This document shows positions 29,674 through 38,350 of a DNA stretch of 64,000 nt, piece by piece. This DNA is from Bacteroides sp. 224. GTDB lineage: Bacteria > Bacteroidota > Bacteroidia > Bacteroidales > Bacteroidaceae. The translations under genes and the position numbers were made by a program. The stretch spans positions 1 through 64,000 of the forward strand of contig NZ_QVMK01000007.1 of NCBI RefSeq assembly GCF_010500995.1, given 5' to 3'. Below the pieces are notes generated by a model. That model was not told where the DNA came from and searched no databases. It saw only the letters and a program-made list of their open reading frames with translations. Position 1 is the first letter of the stretch. The number at the start of each line of letters is the position of its first letter.

Positions 29674-30608
29674 GATAAAAACTCAATAGCTGTTTTGTAA
29701 ATACCTTCGGTGTCTATTCCGTAGTGTCTGAAAATCTCTAATGGCTTACCATGAATGGCATTCTCGTTGGGGATACCTAAGATTTTAACAGGCACAGGAT
29801 GATGCTGCACAACTGTTTCGGCCACTATCGCACCTAAACCTCCGTATATGCTATGCTCTTCGACGGTTATGATCTTACCCGTTTCGCGTGCGGCTTTAAG
29901 AATGGCTTCCGTATCCGCAGGCTTTAAGGTATGCATGTCGATAACGCGGGCATGGATTCCTTGCTCTTTTAGCTTTTTGCCTGCTTCATAGCAATGGTAA
30001 ACGGTTTCTCCTGTTCCAATTAGGGTGATGTCATTGCCATCCATCAAAGTGTTGGCTTTACCTATTTCGAAATCAAACGATTCATTCTCATACACATCGG
30101 GCACAGCATTCCGGCCAACGCGTACATATACAGGGTGAGCGTAATTGACCAAAGCCTCTACCAATTTCCGGGTTTGACGAGCATCACAGGGCAGAATCAC
30201 TTCCATACCCGGGAAGGTGCGAAGTACCGCAATATCATGTAAACTGTGGTGAGTGGCTCCTAAAGCTCCATAACTTACACCGCCACTTACTCCTAATATT
30301 TTTACATTATTCTTTGAATAGGCAAGGTCTACTTTTACCTGTTCCAAGCTGCGCGCCACATAAAAACAGGCAGGACCGCAAACGAATACTTTCTTTCCTG
30401 CCATGGCGAGTCCGGCACTTACCCCAACTGCGTTTTGTTCGGCAATGCCTACTTCTACAAATTGTTCGGGTAGTTCTTTGGCAAAATCGGTCAGCGTAAC
30501 AGAACCTCTGGCGTCAGAAGTAACGGCTACTATATCTTTATCTTTTTTTCCCAGTTCCAGCAATGTTTCAGTAAAACTTTGGCGACAAGGTATGGTTTGT
30601 TTACTCAT
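29670..30608 (-). CDS. Transketolase C-terminal subunit, candidate apulose-4-P transketolase
   Basis: A 312-residue protein covering the pyrimidine-binding and C-terminal domains of transketolase (GIAEQNAVGVSAGLAMAGKKVF with the TPP-activating Glu, then LKPADTEAILKAARETGKIITVEEHS). With the N-subunit gene upstream it forms a split transketolase, the arrangement described for apulose-4-phosphate transketolases. The reaction would move a two-carbon ketol group from D-apulose 4-phosphate to glyceraldehyde 3-phosphate, giving xylulose 5-phosphate and dihydroxyacetone phosphate. Translationally coupled to the kinase by a 4-nt overlap. Confidence 0.8.
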   Translation of the reverse strand: MSKQTIPCRQSFTETLLELGKKDKDIVAVTSDARGSVTLTDFAKELPEQFVEVGIAEQNAVGVSAGLAMAGKKVFVCGPACFYVARSLEQVKVDLAYSKNNVKILGVSGGVSYGALGATHHSLHDIAVLRTFPGMEVILPCDARQTRKLVEALVNYAHPVYVRVGRNAVPDVYENESFDFEIGKANTLMDGNDITLIGTGETVYHCYEAGKKLKEQGIHARVIDMHTLKPADTEAILKAARETGKIITVEEHSIYGGLGAIVAETVVQHHPVPVKILGIPNENAIHGKPLEIFRHYGIDTEGIYKTAIEFLS

Positions 30609-30641
30609 ATAAGTTGAAGATTGAGAGTTGAAAATTGAATA

Positions 30642-30712
30642 TTGAACACAGAGGCGCAGAGACGCAGAGTTTTCTTATTAATAACTCTGTGACTCCGTGC
30701 CTCTGTGTTCAA
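30642..30712. repeat. CACAGAG hairpin element, copy 3
   Basis: Inverted arms TTGAACACAGAGGCGCAG... (30642-30671) and its near complement (30683-30712) lie between the two transketolase subunit genes. A stretch of TTGAGAGTTGAAAATTG-type repeat adjoins it at 30613-30640. Confidence 0.85.
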
Positions 30713-30741
30713 CTTGCTATAAACTAATTTAGATGACATAC

Positions 30742-31590
30742 TTATTTGTTGGAATCGAAATCATTAATACAAGCCTCTAATTCCAAAATACTTTGTTGGT
30801 ATTCGTCTTCCTTGGGTACGCCATGATGCCACTTTAGCAGATTCTCCATACAGGAAATTCCCTTTCCTTTGGTAGTACGGGAAATAATGAGATGAGGCTT
30901 CTTATTGTTGAAATCCAAATTGTCTAATGTCTGTACAATGGTTTTCATATCATCGCCGTTTATCTCAATAACATCCCAACCAAAGGCAGTCCAACGGTCG
31001 TAAATAGACTCCAACGACATTACATTTTCTGTCTTATCGCTAATCTGAAGCCCGTTTCGGTCGATAATAGCCACCAGGTTATCTAATTTATAATGACTGG
31101 CAGACATGGCAGCTTCGTAAATAGAGCCTTCGCCCTGTTCGCCGTCGCCCATCAATACAAAGGTTTTGTAAGTTTTCTTATCCATTTTTGCAGCAATAGA
31201 TAAGCCGACGCCAATGGAAAGTCCGTGTCCCAAAGCACCGGTATTTACTTCAACGCCCGGAACTTTAATGGTAGGATGCCCTGCCAACAAAGAGTTGTAT
31301 TCGCCATACGTATCTACTTGTTCGCGGGTTATAAAGCCTTTGCCCTCCAATATGCAATACAAAGCTTCCACACAATGACCTTTACTCATAATGAATCGAT
31401 CGCGATTTTCTTTGTGCGGATTCTTAGGATCTATGTGTAAGGTATGGTAGTATAAAGCTGTCAGCATATTTAACGACGAAAGTCCCCCGCCGATGTGTCC
31501 CGCTTTTGCTTTATAGACAACTTCTAAAAGTCTTTTTCTGAGTTTGGCAGCAGTGTATTCCAACTGTTTAATCCCTTCTTCCTGATTCAT
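30742..31590 (-). CDS. Transketolase N-terminal (TPP-binding) subunit
   Basis: A 282-residue protein with the TPP diphosphate-binding half of transketolase: the GDGEQGEGSIYEAA motif, about 30 residues ending in IIDRN, and SKGHCVEALY earlier. Partner of the C-terminal subunit encoded 133 nt downstream. First gene of the minus operon of isomerase, kinase and split transketolase. I could not find a convincing -7 box upstream (31591-31830). Split transketolases also occur in unrelated pathways, so apulose specificity is inferred from the operon. Confidence 0.82.
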   Translation of the reverse strand: MNQEEGIKQLEYTAAKLRKRLLEVVYKAKAGHIGGGLSSLNMLTALYYHTLHIDPKNPHKENRDRFIMSKGHCVEALYCILEGKGFITREQVDTYGEYNSLLAGHPTIKVPGVEVNTGALGHGLSIGVGLSIAAKMDKKTYKTFVLMGDGEQGEGSIYEAAMSASHYKLDNLVAIIDRNGLQISDKTENVMSLESIYDRWTAFGWDVIEINGDDMKTIVQTLDNLDFNNKKPHLIISRTTKGKGISCMENLLKWHHGVPKEDEYQQSILELEACINDFDSNK

Positions 31591-31832
31591 TGTATTTTGT
31601 TTTTATCTGTCTATGTTTAGACGGAGGAAGGAGGGATTTGTACTAACTTGAACACGATCAATTTATTATCTAATCCCGGTTCAGTGGTATGGAATGTATT
31701 ACTTGTTTTTTACATAAATGCTTACAGTCGATAATAGCGTTCGCTATAACGACCCTATAACAATATATAAAGAAGAAGTAAAACTGATGATGATGATAAG
31801 AAGAAGAAAAAATGAATTGCTTTGCTCCTCAA

Positions 31833-31915
31833 AAATGATACCGGCAGTTCATACAAATGCTACCAGCAATTTATGCAGATGCTACCGGCAGTTAGAGGAA
31901 ATGCTACCGGCAATT
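31833..31915. repeat. 22-bp periodic palindromic array R3 (4 units)
   Basis: Four 17-bp units (31833-31849, 31855-31871, 31877-31893, 31899-31915), for example AAATGCTACCGGCAATT, with 5-bp spacers. The total length is 83 bp, as in the array at 46182-46264. Its reverse complement shares TTGCCGGTAGCA with that array. Confidence 0.85.
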
Positions 31916-32081
31916 TGTGTTCGTCTCATAAGCCCCGAAATAAAATGACAGGGTTGATTTGTAAATTGCTTATAACTAACAACTTAGAAAATAAGTTGGA
32001 AATTATCTCTCGAAAATGAGCGTTTTGTTCCATAGCGCGCAACTCGTGGATGCTGTTAATTTGTAAGCCGGTACTTTTGCA

Positions 32082-32152
32082 GTTGAGAATTGAGAGTTAA
32101 GAGTTGAGAGTTAAGCCTTCAAACTTCAAACTCTAAACTCCAAACTCCCAAC
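32082..32152. repeat. TTGAGAGT/AACTC-type inverted repeat
   Basis: Direct TTGAGAGTTAA-type copies (32082-32115) followed by diverged complementary AAACTC copies (32119-32152). Related to the cluster at 26588-26683. Confidence 0.65.
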
Positions 32153-32181
32153 TAAAACCAAACAAGTTATGAAAGCAAATG

Positions 32182-32805
32182 CTACACACCACGTTCTTTT
32201 CTGTATTCAATCAAATCGGCAATTGAACAAATTTTTAGTTCATGTTCTTTGGCTATTTGTACCAGCTCGGGTAAACGCGCCATGCTACCGTCGGGGTTTA
32301 GAATTTCGATTAAGGCACCTCCCGGGGTTAATCCAGCTAAACGGGTTAGGTCTATCAATGCTTCGGTATGTCCGTCGCGATCAAAAACCCCATTGTTGGC
32401 AGCTCTCAGCGGGAAGATATGTCCCGGACGAGCCAATTCTTCGGGGCGTGTTTGCGGGTTCATCAATGCTTGGATGGTGGCCGCCCGATCGTGTGCAGAA
32501 ACCCCCGTAGTGCATCCATAGCCAATTAAATCTACCGACATGGTGAAAGGAGTACCCAGCAAAGAAGTATTATCACAAGCCATCATGTCTAATTGTAATT
32601 CCTGGCAACGGGCTTCTGTGAGGGGCACACACATTATACCACGGCCATAAGTAAGCATGAAGTTTACAATTTCGGGGGTAATCTTTTCGCCTGCAACGAT
32701 AAAATCACCTTCGTTTTCTCTGTCTTCATCATCTACTACAATAAGGATCTTTCCTTGGCGTAGTTCTTCCAGGCTTTCTTCAATGCTATTTAGTGTAAAT
32801 TTCAT
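32182..32805 (-). CDS. ribB: 3,4-dihydroxy-2-butanone 4-phosphate synthase
   Basis: A 207-residue RibB that converts ribulose 5-phosphate to 3,4-dihydroxy-2-butanone 4-phosphate and formate in riboflavin synthesis. Diagnostic sequence: [12 protein letters not shown] near the N-terminus (metal/substrate Asp and Glu), TGVSAHDRA, and RPGHIFPL...GHTEA. It ends at [14 protein letters not shown], the natural end of a stand-alone RibB. Many Bacteroidota encode a RibB-RibA fusion of about 400 residues; no RibA part exists here, only repeats downstream. TAATTTCG on the minus strand (32862-32855), one base off the -7 consensus, may be its promoter. No FMN riboswitch is visible upstream. Confidence 0.93.
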   Translation of the reverse strand: MKFTLNSIEESLEELRQGKILIVVDDEDRENEGDFIVAGEKITPEIVNFMLTYGRGIMCVPLTEARCQELQLDMMACDNTSLLGTPFTMSVDLIGYGCTTGVSAHDRAATIQALMNPQTRPEELARPGHIFPLRAANNGVFDRDGHTEALIDLTRLAGLTPGGALIEILNPDGSMARLPELVQIAKEHELKICSIADLIEYRKERGV

Positions 32806-32948
32806 TTTGATATTTATTTGTTTATTCTATTCAATAGTTCTGCTTTTCACACTGCGAAATTAGTTCTTATTTATGAAATGTGGCAATAAAATTAAGGGTG
32901 TTTTGAATAATAGATGGCATATTATGGTAGAAAATACCTGATTTTGTG

Positions 32949-32956
32949 TAATTTTG
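32949..32956 (+). promoter_or_regulatory. -7 element of the zeta-like operon
   Basis: TAATTTTG matches TAnnTTTG, 21 nt upstream of the ATG at 32978. Confidence 0.5.
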
Positions 32957-32977
32957 TGGACAGCTTATTGTTTAAAC

Positions 32978-33397
32978 ATGAAAGATATATCTTTTGAAAA
33001 GTTCTCGAGTGATTATTTAGCAGGTTGGAATACAACTTGCGAAGATAACGTAAATCCTAAAGCCAATTGGAGTTTGAAGGAGGTTAGTGATTGTTGGAAG
33101 AATGATATATCATTTATTTATAAAGATGAGAGAACAAAGGAGAGCGACTTGTTTGTTTTGGCTAAACCTGATGGAAGCGAATATTTGATAAAATTGAAAC
33201 TCCCAGTAAGTAATGGAGCTTTGGCAAGTGAAGCCGACTATGTAGTGATTCAATGTTTAAATGGTAGGAATAGAGGATTGTTGTATCAAAAAATGCCTTC
33301 TGCTGAACTAAGAACCCGGAAAAGAATGAGAAGGCGGCAAGAAAACAAACAGCTAATAAGAATAGAAAAGACAAGAGCGCTGGTCTTAGTTAAATAA
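32978..33397 (+). CDS. Small hypothetical protein upstream of zeta-like kinase
   Basis: About 139 residues from the ATG at 32978, chosen because a -7 box lies just before it and the longer frame from 32954 would begin inside that box. No domain is recognised. The N-terminal part is acidic and aromatic (FEKFSSDYLAGWN); the C-terminus is strongly basic (RTRKRMRRRQENKQLIR), as in a nucleic-acid-binding tail. It ends 11 nt before a P-loop kinase of zeta-toxin type, so it occupies the antitoxin position of a two-gene module. That role is inferred only from position. Confidence 0.6.
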   Translation: MKDISFEKFSSDYLAGWNTTCEDNVNPKANWSLKEVSDCWKNDISFIYKDERTKESDLFVLAKPDGSEYLIKLKLPVSNGALASEADYVVIQCLNGRNRGLLYQKMPSAELRTRKRMRRRQENKQLIRIEKTRALVLVK

Positions 33398-33408
33398 GTA
33401 ATGTTTGT

Positions 33409-34044
33409 ATGCCGGTACTTTATGTTGTAATGGGTCCCAATGGCTCGGGCAAAAGTAAATTTGGGCCTATTTTTACTGATGGTATAAAAATTCATGATTT
33501 TGATAAGCGTAGAAGCGAGATTGCTTCTATGTTTGAGGCTCTACCTCGTACTGAATGGCCACGCCAATATCAGATTTATCCTTCGGATTATAAAGAAACA
33601 ATGGTTGATGATTATGCAGCAGCAGAGTTCGATACGATTGTAAACAAGTGCTTAGATAATAAGTTTAATTTTGCTTTTGAAACTCCTTTTTCCTTTTGGG
33701 GTGAAGAGTTTATATCTAAATTCAAATCTGCAGGTTATTATATAAATGGTGTTTTCTTTGGATTAAACTCGCTCGAAGAATCAATAAGCTTTGTAAAGCT
33801 GAGAACAATGCGGGGAGGTCATAATTTGAGTATTTCATCTGTTACAGATAATTTCCATCAATGTTACATAAACCTTTGTCGTCGTATTGAGATGTTCGAT
33901 AAAGTGGACTTCGTTTCAACTTATCCAATTGGATGCCAGCCGTTTGTATTTGCTTCTTATTGTAATGCTTGCTTTAAATATCAACAAGAAATGGACTTAG
34001 AACCAGAATGGTTCAATAGAATACGGGAAAAGTTATTTCGCTGA
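33409..34044 (+). CDS. Zeta-toxin-like P-loop kinase
   Basis: A 211-residue P-loop protein with Walker A GPNGSGKS at residues 9-16, then DFDKRRSEIA, NFAFETPFS and VFFGLNS...VKLRTMRGGH. These match the zeta-toxin/AAA_33-like kinase group, some of which phosphorylate UDP-N-acetylglucosamine and poison cell-wall synthesis; others are chromosomal proteins of unknown role. It lies in a two-gene unit with the small basic protein upstream, then GH31 48 nt downstream. Toxin activity is unproven. Confidence 0.7.
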   Translation: MPVLYVVMGPNGSGKSKFGPIFTDGIKIHDFDKRRSEIASMFEALPRTEWPRQYQIYPSDYKETMVDDYAAAEFDTIVNKCLDNKFNFAFETPFSFWGEEFISKFKSAGYYINGVFFGLNSLEESISFVKLRTMRGGHNLSISSVTDNFHQCYINLCRRIEMFDKVDFVSTYPIGCQPFVFASYCNACFKYQQEMDLEPEWFNRIREKLFR

Positions 34045-34092
34045 TTACAAAACGATATATTCATTCGTCTTCTTAAAGATAATGAATATAAT

Positions 34093-36369
34093 ATGAAACA
34101 AACCAATTACCATCTTTTTGACTTCCTTGATTTTGATGTCGAACTAAAAAGAGACGAAGCCCTTTGGAGGGCTTGCCGACCTACGGATATTCAGGAGAAA
34201 AACGGAGATATATACATTACAGTGCCTTTTCAGAAACAGGTAAAGGCGAATGATATGCAGGCAGATGAGCAGGTGGCTCACCAAAGTTCCACCTTGATTA
34301 TCCGTCAATATACGCATAAAATTATGCGCGTATTTGTGGCATTTAATGGAGAAGAACTTTCCGATAACTCGGAGATGTTGCAGTTTGCTCCTACTGTTCA
34401 AAAGCTACCTTTAAAGGTAACGGAGAATGACGGCGAATGGCTTGTGACGACTGCCGACGGTACTCATCGCGCCCTTATCAACCTGAAAGAGCCTGTGCTC
34501 GATTATTGGAGCGATTTGTTGCCTGCCCCACAGGAAACATTAGATATTACTTTCTGGCCCGATGGCGTGCGCGAGATTAAACTAAGTGCCTACGATCACT
34601 TCTCGCCCCCACGCTACGACGCCCTTCCGTTGGCGTATGTGGTAAAAGACGGACAAAAGGAACGGGCTACCATTTCCATTACCGCTGCCCCCGATGAAGT
34701 ATTTACAGGTACAGGCGAGCGGTTCTATAAGATGGATTTGAGCGGTCAAACCTTCCAATTGAAGAATCAGGACGGGCAAGGGGTGAATAATCGCCGTGCT
34801 TACAAAAATATACCTTTCTTCCTGTCCAGCCGCATGTACGGGGTATTCTATCATACCAGTGCATACAGTAAACTATCGCTTGCTGATCATTCTACCCGTT
34901 CCGTGCAGTTCCTAAGCGATCAACCTTTATTGGATGTGTTCCTGATGAGTGGTGATACGCCCGAAGAAATTTTACGTGGATACCGCAGTCTGACAGGGTT
35001 TCCTTCTATGCCTCCGGTGTGGAGTTTTGGGGTTTGGATGAGTCGCATGACTTACTTTAGTGCCGATGAGGTAACAGAAATCTGTGATCGCTTGCGTGCC
35101 GAGAAGTATCCCTGCGATGTGATTCATCTGGATACAGGATGGTTTAAAACCGACTGGCTTTGCGAATGGAAGTTTAACGATGAACGTTTTCCCGATCCGA
35201 AAAAGTTTATTCATCGCTTGAAAGATGATGGCTACCGGGTGTCGCTTTGGCAACTTCCTTACGTGGCCGAGGATGCCGAGCAGATTGAAGAAGCGCAGGC
35301 TAACAATTATATAGGGAAATTGTCTGGGGAAACTCGCCGCGAGGGCTCTAATTTCTCCGCGTTGGATTACGCAGGAACCATCGACTTTACTTACCCCAAA
35401 GCAGTCGATTGGTACAAAGGTTTATTAAAGAACCTGCTCGATATGGGGGTGGTTTGCATTAAGGCCGACTTTGGCGAGAACATCCATATAGATGCCAATT
35501 ACCATGCAATGTCGCCCGAACTATTAAATAACCTCTACGCTTTATTGTACCAGAAAGCCGCCTACGAAATCACCAAAGAAGTTACAGGCGACGGCATTAT
35601 CTGGGCACGTGCGGGCTGGGCGGGCTGTCAACGCTATCCGCTTCATTGGGGAGGCGATTCGGCTTCTACCTGGGATGGCATGGCGGGTTCGTTAAAAGGG
35701 GGATTACATTTTGGCTTGTCGGGCTTTGCCTTCTGGAGCCATGATGTGCCGGGCTTCCATAGTCTGCCCAACTTTATGAATTCTCCTGTGCCCGATGATG
35801 TATATGTACGTTGGACACAATTTGGTGTATTCTCTTCGCATATTCGTTATCACGGAACGTCTAAGCGAGAGCCGTGGCATTATCCGGCGGTGGCACCTAT
35901 TGTTAAAAAGTGGTGGAATCTGCGCTATGCCCTTATACCTTATATAATAGAACAAAGCAAAAAGGCGACTGAAACAGGACATACCTTGTTGCGAGCACTT
36001 ATCTTCCATCATGTCGATGATAAACTTTGCTGGCACATCGACGATGAGTATTACTTTGGAGATGACTTCCTTGTTGCTCCCATTATGAACAGCGAAAATC
36101 GAAGAGACGTTTATCTGCCCGAAGGCAAATGGGTGAACTTCTTTACCGGTGCCCGTTATGAGGGTGGTCGTTGGTTAAAGAACATAGAAGTACCCTTAGA
36201 TGAAATGCCTGTGTATGTGCGTGAGGGTGCGGAAATACCTTACTACCCGGAGGTGGTTCAGTGTACGGATGAGATGGACAAAGATAAGTATAGCCTCACC
36301 CCAGCCCTCTCCCAAGGAGAGGGAGAAGGGGATAGCTTGTATAATATAATAATGAAGAACTGGAAATAA
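34093..36369 (+). CDS. GH31 alpha-glycosidase, alpha-xylosidase-like
   Basis: A 758-residue GH31 enzyme of the YicI/alpha-xylosidase type, with no signal peptide. Residues: N-terminal sandwich (to about 290), TIM barrel (about 300-640) with nucleophile D459 in IKADFGEN and acid/base D522 in LHWGGDSAST (63 apart, near the usual spacing), then sandwich domains. PPVWSFGVWMSRMTYF and FWSHDVPGF are typical. The C-terminal tail SLTPALSQGEGEGDSL is encoded by a reverse REP-like element (36293-36331). First gene of an operon with a corrinoid methyltransferase pair and a symporter, suggesting action on a methylated xyloside such as the 2-O-methyl-xylose of RG-II. Confidence 0.88.
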   Translation: MKQTNYHLFDFLDFDVELKRDEALWRACRPTDIQEKNGDIYITVPFQKQVKANDMQADEQVAHQSSTLIIRQYTHKIMRVFVAFNGEELSDNSEMLQFAPTVQKLPLKVTENDGEWLVTTADGTHRALINLKEPVLDYWSDLLPAPQETLDITFWPDGVREIKLSAYDHFSPPRYDALPLAYVVKDGQKERATISITAAPDEVFTGTGERFYKMDLSGQTFQLKNQDGQGVNNRRAYKNIPFFLSSRMYGVFYHTSAYSKLSLADHSTRSVQFLSDQPLLDVFLMSGDTPEEILRGYRSLTGFPSMPPVWSFGVWMSRMTYFSADEVTEICDRLRAEKYPCDVIHLDTGWFKTDWLCEWKFNDERFPDPKKFIHRLKDDGYRVSLWQLPYVAEDAEQIEEAQANNYIGKLSGETRREGSNFSALDYAGTIDFTYPKAVDWYKGLLKNLLDMGVVCIKADFGENIHIDANYHAMSPELLNNLYALLYQKAAYEITKEVTGDGIIWARAGWAGCQRYPLHWGGDSASTWDGMAGSLKGGLHFGLSGFAFWSHDVPGFHSLPNFMNSPVPDDVYVRWTQFGVFSSHIRYHGTSKREPWHYPAVAPIVKKWWNLRYALIPYIIEQSKKATETGHTLLRALIFHHVDDKLCWHIDDEYYFGDDFLVAPIMNSENRRDVYLPEGKWVNFFTGARYEGGRWLKNIEVPLDEMPVYVREGAEIPYYPEVVQCTDEMDKDKYSLTPALSQGEGEGDSLYNIIMKNWK
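36293..36331 (-). repeat. REP-like element D (in CDS, C-terminal end)
   Basis: Reverse copy translated as SLTPALSQGEGEGD in GH31; inverted partner of copy E across the stop/start junction. Confidence 0.9.
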
Positions 36370-36385
36370 TATATAAAGAGTAAAT

Positions 36386-37570
36386 ATGCAACATACTGAA
36401 AATAATGCAACTACCCCATCTCCCTCTCCTTTGGAGAGGGTCGGGGAGAGGCTAAAACCAAACTGGCCCGAAAGCCAACAACGCTACCTTGACTGGTGGA
36501 ACGGTAAAGGCGTTTTAATTAATATGTGGGAACATCTTCAAACAGGTGTTACTCCTCATGCCGATGTACCCGCTCCGGCACCTGCCAAAGACTTAAATCA
36601 ACGTTGGTTTGATCCTGAATGGCGAGCCGACGAACTTAATTACTACCTATCTCGTAGTTCCTTCTTAGCAGATATACCTCCTGTTGCCAATACCCAACTT
36701 GGCCCTGGTTCTTTGGCTGCTATTCTGGGTGGAGTGTTGGAAGGTGGGGAAGATACCATCTGGATTCATCCTGATCCTAATCCGAAAGAAGAAATCATAT
36801 TCGATCCTGAGAATGCAGCTTGGAAGCTTCATAAAGATTTGCTAAAAGCCTGCAAACAACGTGCAAACGGATACTACTATGTCGGTATGCCCGATTTGAT
36901 GGAAGGTATGGACATCTTAGCCGCCCTACGCGGCACCGATACCGTACTGATGGATACCGTTATGAACCCCGAACTGCTTGAAAGACAGTTGCAACAGGTA
37001 AATGATATCTACTTCCGTGTATTCGATGAACTTTATGAAATCATCCGCGAAGGCGATGAAATGGCTTTCTGCTACTTCTCTATCTGGGGACCCGGCAAAG
37101 TGAGCAAACTGCAAAGTGATATCTCTATCATGATAAGTGAAGATGACTTCCGACGTTTCGCTCTTCCTTACTTGCGTCAGCAATGTCAAAGAATAGATTA
37201 TACCTTATATCATCTGGATGGTGTGGGAGCTATTCGTCATGTCGATGCCCTCTTGGAAATAGAAGAACTCAACGCCATTCAATGGACACCAGGTGTGGGC
37301 GAACCCCAGGGAGGAGATCCGAAGTGGTACGATCTTTATCGGAAGATTCTGGCAGGCGGAAAATCAATTATGCCGTGCTGGGTAACGCTGGATGAACTTC
37401 GTCCCCTGCTGGATCATGTCGGAGCAGATGGATTGAACATCCTAATGGATTTCAAGAATGAAAATGAGATAGAAAAGGCTGTGCGTATCTTAGAAGAAGC
37501 CTCTCCCCAGCCCTCTCCAAAGGAGAGGGAGTTGGGAGATAGTCTGTCTAAAGGTTTTAATATAAATTGA
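36386..37570 (+). CDS. URO-D-fold corrinoid methyltransferase (MT I type)
   Basis: A 394-residue protein of the uroporphyrinogen decarboxylase superfamily, the fold used by corrinoid-dependent methyltransferases. It is not a heme enzyme: it is fused into an operon with a cobalamin-binding protein. The Zn-thiolate HxC motif of methylcorrinoid:thiol enzymes is replaced by YHLDG, as in putative O-demethylase components, so I assign substrate:corrinoid methyl transfer (MT I). Both ends are extended by REP-like elements: PSPSPLERVGERL after the first ten residues, and ASPQPSPKERELGDSL near the C-terminus. Substrate unknown; a 2-O-methyl sugar is proposed from the GH31 and RG-II context. Confidence 0.78.
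   Translation: MQHTENNATTPSPSPLERVGERLKPNWPESQQRYLDWWNGKGVLINMWEHLQTGVTPHADVPAPAPAKDLNQRWFDPEWRADELNYYLSRSSFLADIPPVANTQLGPGSLAAILGGVLEGGEDTIWIHPDPNPKEEIIFDPENAAWKLHKDLLKACKQRANGYYYVGMPDLMEGMDILAALRGTDTVLMDTVMNPELLERQLQQVNDIYFRVFDELYEIIREGDEMAFCYFSIWGPGKVSKLQSDISIMISEDDFRRFALPYLRQQCQRIDYTLYHLDGVGAIRHVDALLEIEELNAIQWTPGVGEPQGGDPKWYDLYRKILAGGKSIMPCWVTLDELRPLLDHVGADGLNILMDFKNENEIEKAVRILEEASPQPSPKERELGDSLSKGFNIN
36417..36453 (+). repeat. REP-like element E (in CDS, N-terminal end)
   Basis: Forward copy, translated as PSPLERVGERL near the start of the MT I-type gene. Confidence 0.9.
37499..37536 (-). repeat. REP-like element F (in CDS, C-terminal end)
   Basis: Reverse copy, translated as ASPQPSPKERELG; pairs with copy G across the junction with the corrinoid protein gene. 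Confidence 0.9.
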
Positions 37571-37577
37571 ATGAATA

Positions 37578-38270
37578 ATGGATAATACACAAAAAGATGT
37601 AATTTCCTCTTCCCTCTCCTTTGGAGAGGGTAAGGGAGAGGCTTTATTTGAAGCTATTCTGGCAGGCAAACTCGAACCTGCTGTGGAAGTAACCCAACAA
37701 GCCATTGAAGAAGGAATGGCCCCTCAAACTTTGATCAATGATTATATGATTAAAGCAATGGGGGAAATCGGTCAACGTTTTCAGGATGGGAAGGCATTTG
37801 TTCCTCAACTGTTAATGTCGGCCCGTGCCATGAAAGGATCTTTGGAACTTTTGAAGCCTCTGCTTCAGGGAGCTGCTTCTGTGACTATTGGTAAAGTGGT
37901 AATAGGAACCGTTAAAGGAGATCTTCATGATATCGGTAAGAATCTGGTAGCCTCTATGTTCGAAGGCTGTGGATTCGAAGTAGTGAACATTGGTATTGAT
38001 GTACCTGCCGAGAAATTTGTGGAGGCCGTAAAAGAACATAATGCCGATATTCTTTGTATCAGCGCCTTGTTAACTACTACAATGGGCTATATGGAAGTAG
38101 TGATTGAAGCTTTAAAAGCGGCGGGCATCCGAGAGCAAGTCAAAGTAATGGTAGGCGGTGCCCCTGTAAACGAAGACTATGCCCGACAAATTGGAGCGGA
38201 CGGTTACAGTGATAACGCAAACTCTGCGATAGCTAAAGCTAAAGAGCTGTTAGATTTAATTAATGATTGA
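37578..38270 (+). CDS. Corrinoid (cobalamin-binding) protein
   Basis: A 230-residue methyltransferase corrinoid protein. After an extra N-terminus from a REP-like element (SLSFGEGKGEA), it has a four-helix B12-binding cap (about 25-100) and a Rossmann-type cobalamin domain with the base-off/His-on signature D115-x-H117-x-x-G120 in GDLHDIGKN, followed by SALLTTTM and GGAPVNEDYA. H117 would ligate cobalt. It starts 7 nt after the MT I-type gene and is followed by a symporter. It should carry the methyl group between MT I and a methyl acceptor enzyme, probably the URO-D protein at 45094-46113. Confidence 0.9.
   Translation: MDNTQKDVISSSLSFGEGKGEALFEAILAGKLEPAVEVTQQAIEEGMAPQTLINDYMIKAMGEIGQRFQDGKAFVPQLLMSARAMKGSLELLKPLLQGAASVTIGKVVIGTVKGDLHDIGKNLVASMFEGCGFEVVNIGIDVPAEKFVEAVKEHNADILCISALLTTTMGYMEVVIEALKAAGIREQVKVMVGGAPVNEDYARQIGADGYSDNANSAIAKAKELLDLIND
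37606..37643 (+). repeat. REP-like element G (in CDS, N-terminal end)
   Basis: Forward copy translated as SLSFGEGKGEA between the start codon and the first helix of the corrinoid protein. Confidence 0.9.
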
Positions 38271-38350
38271 TAATTAATAATTAAGATCAATAGCTCTGTT
38301 TGTATGTCACCTTAGATAATTCTTAATTCTAAATTATAAACTCTTAATTC
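38268..38350. repeat. TTAATTC-type AT-rich inverted repeat
   Basis: GATAATTAATAATTAAG-like sequence at the left and TTCTTAATTCTAAATT-like at the right form a weak inverted repeat filling the gap before the symporter gene. Confidence 0.5.

Larger units (their letters stand above)
31591..32181. other. 590-bp gene-free spacer
   Basis: No gene is supported between the transketolase N-subunit start and the ribB stop. It contains a 22-bp periodic array (31833-31915), an inverted TTGAGAGT-type repeat (32082-32152) and otherwise AT-rich sequence. The open frames crossing it consist of repeat sequence. No remnant of a RibA domain is seen. Confidence 0.7.

Noticed and set aside
31718..32019. Short plus-strand open frames between aptA-like and ribB genes
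   Set aside because: They translate the 22-bp repeat units and lack any conserved pattern.
32806..32900. FMN riboswitch upstream of ribB
   Set aside because: The upstream region is short and AT-rich and lacks the conserved FMN-aptamer blocks.
36386..37570. Uroporphyrinogen decarboxylase (hemE)
   Set aside because: Operon with a corrinoid protein, HLD motif region and N-terminus unlike HemE; heme function is not supported.
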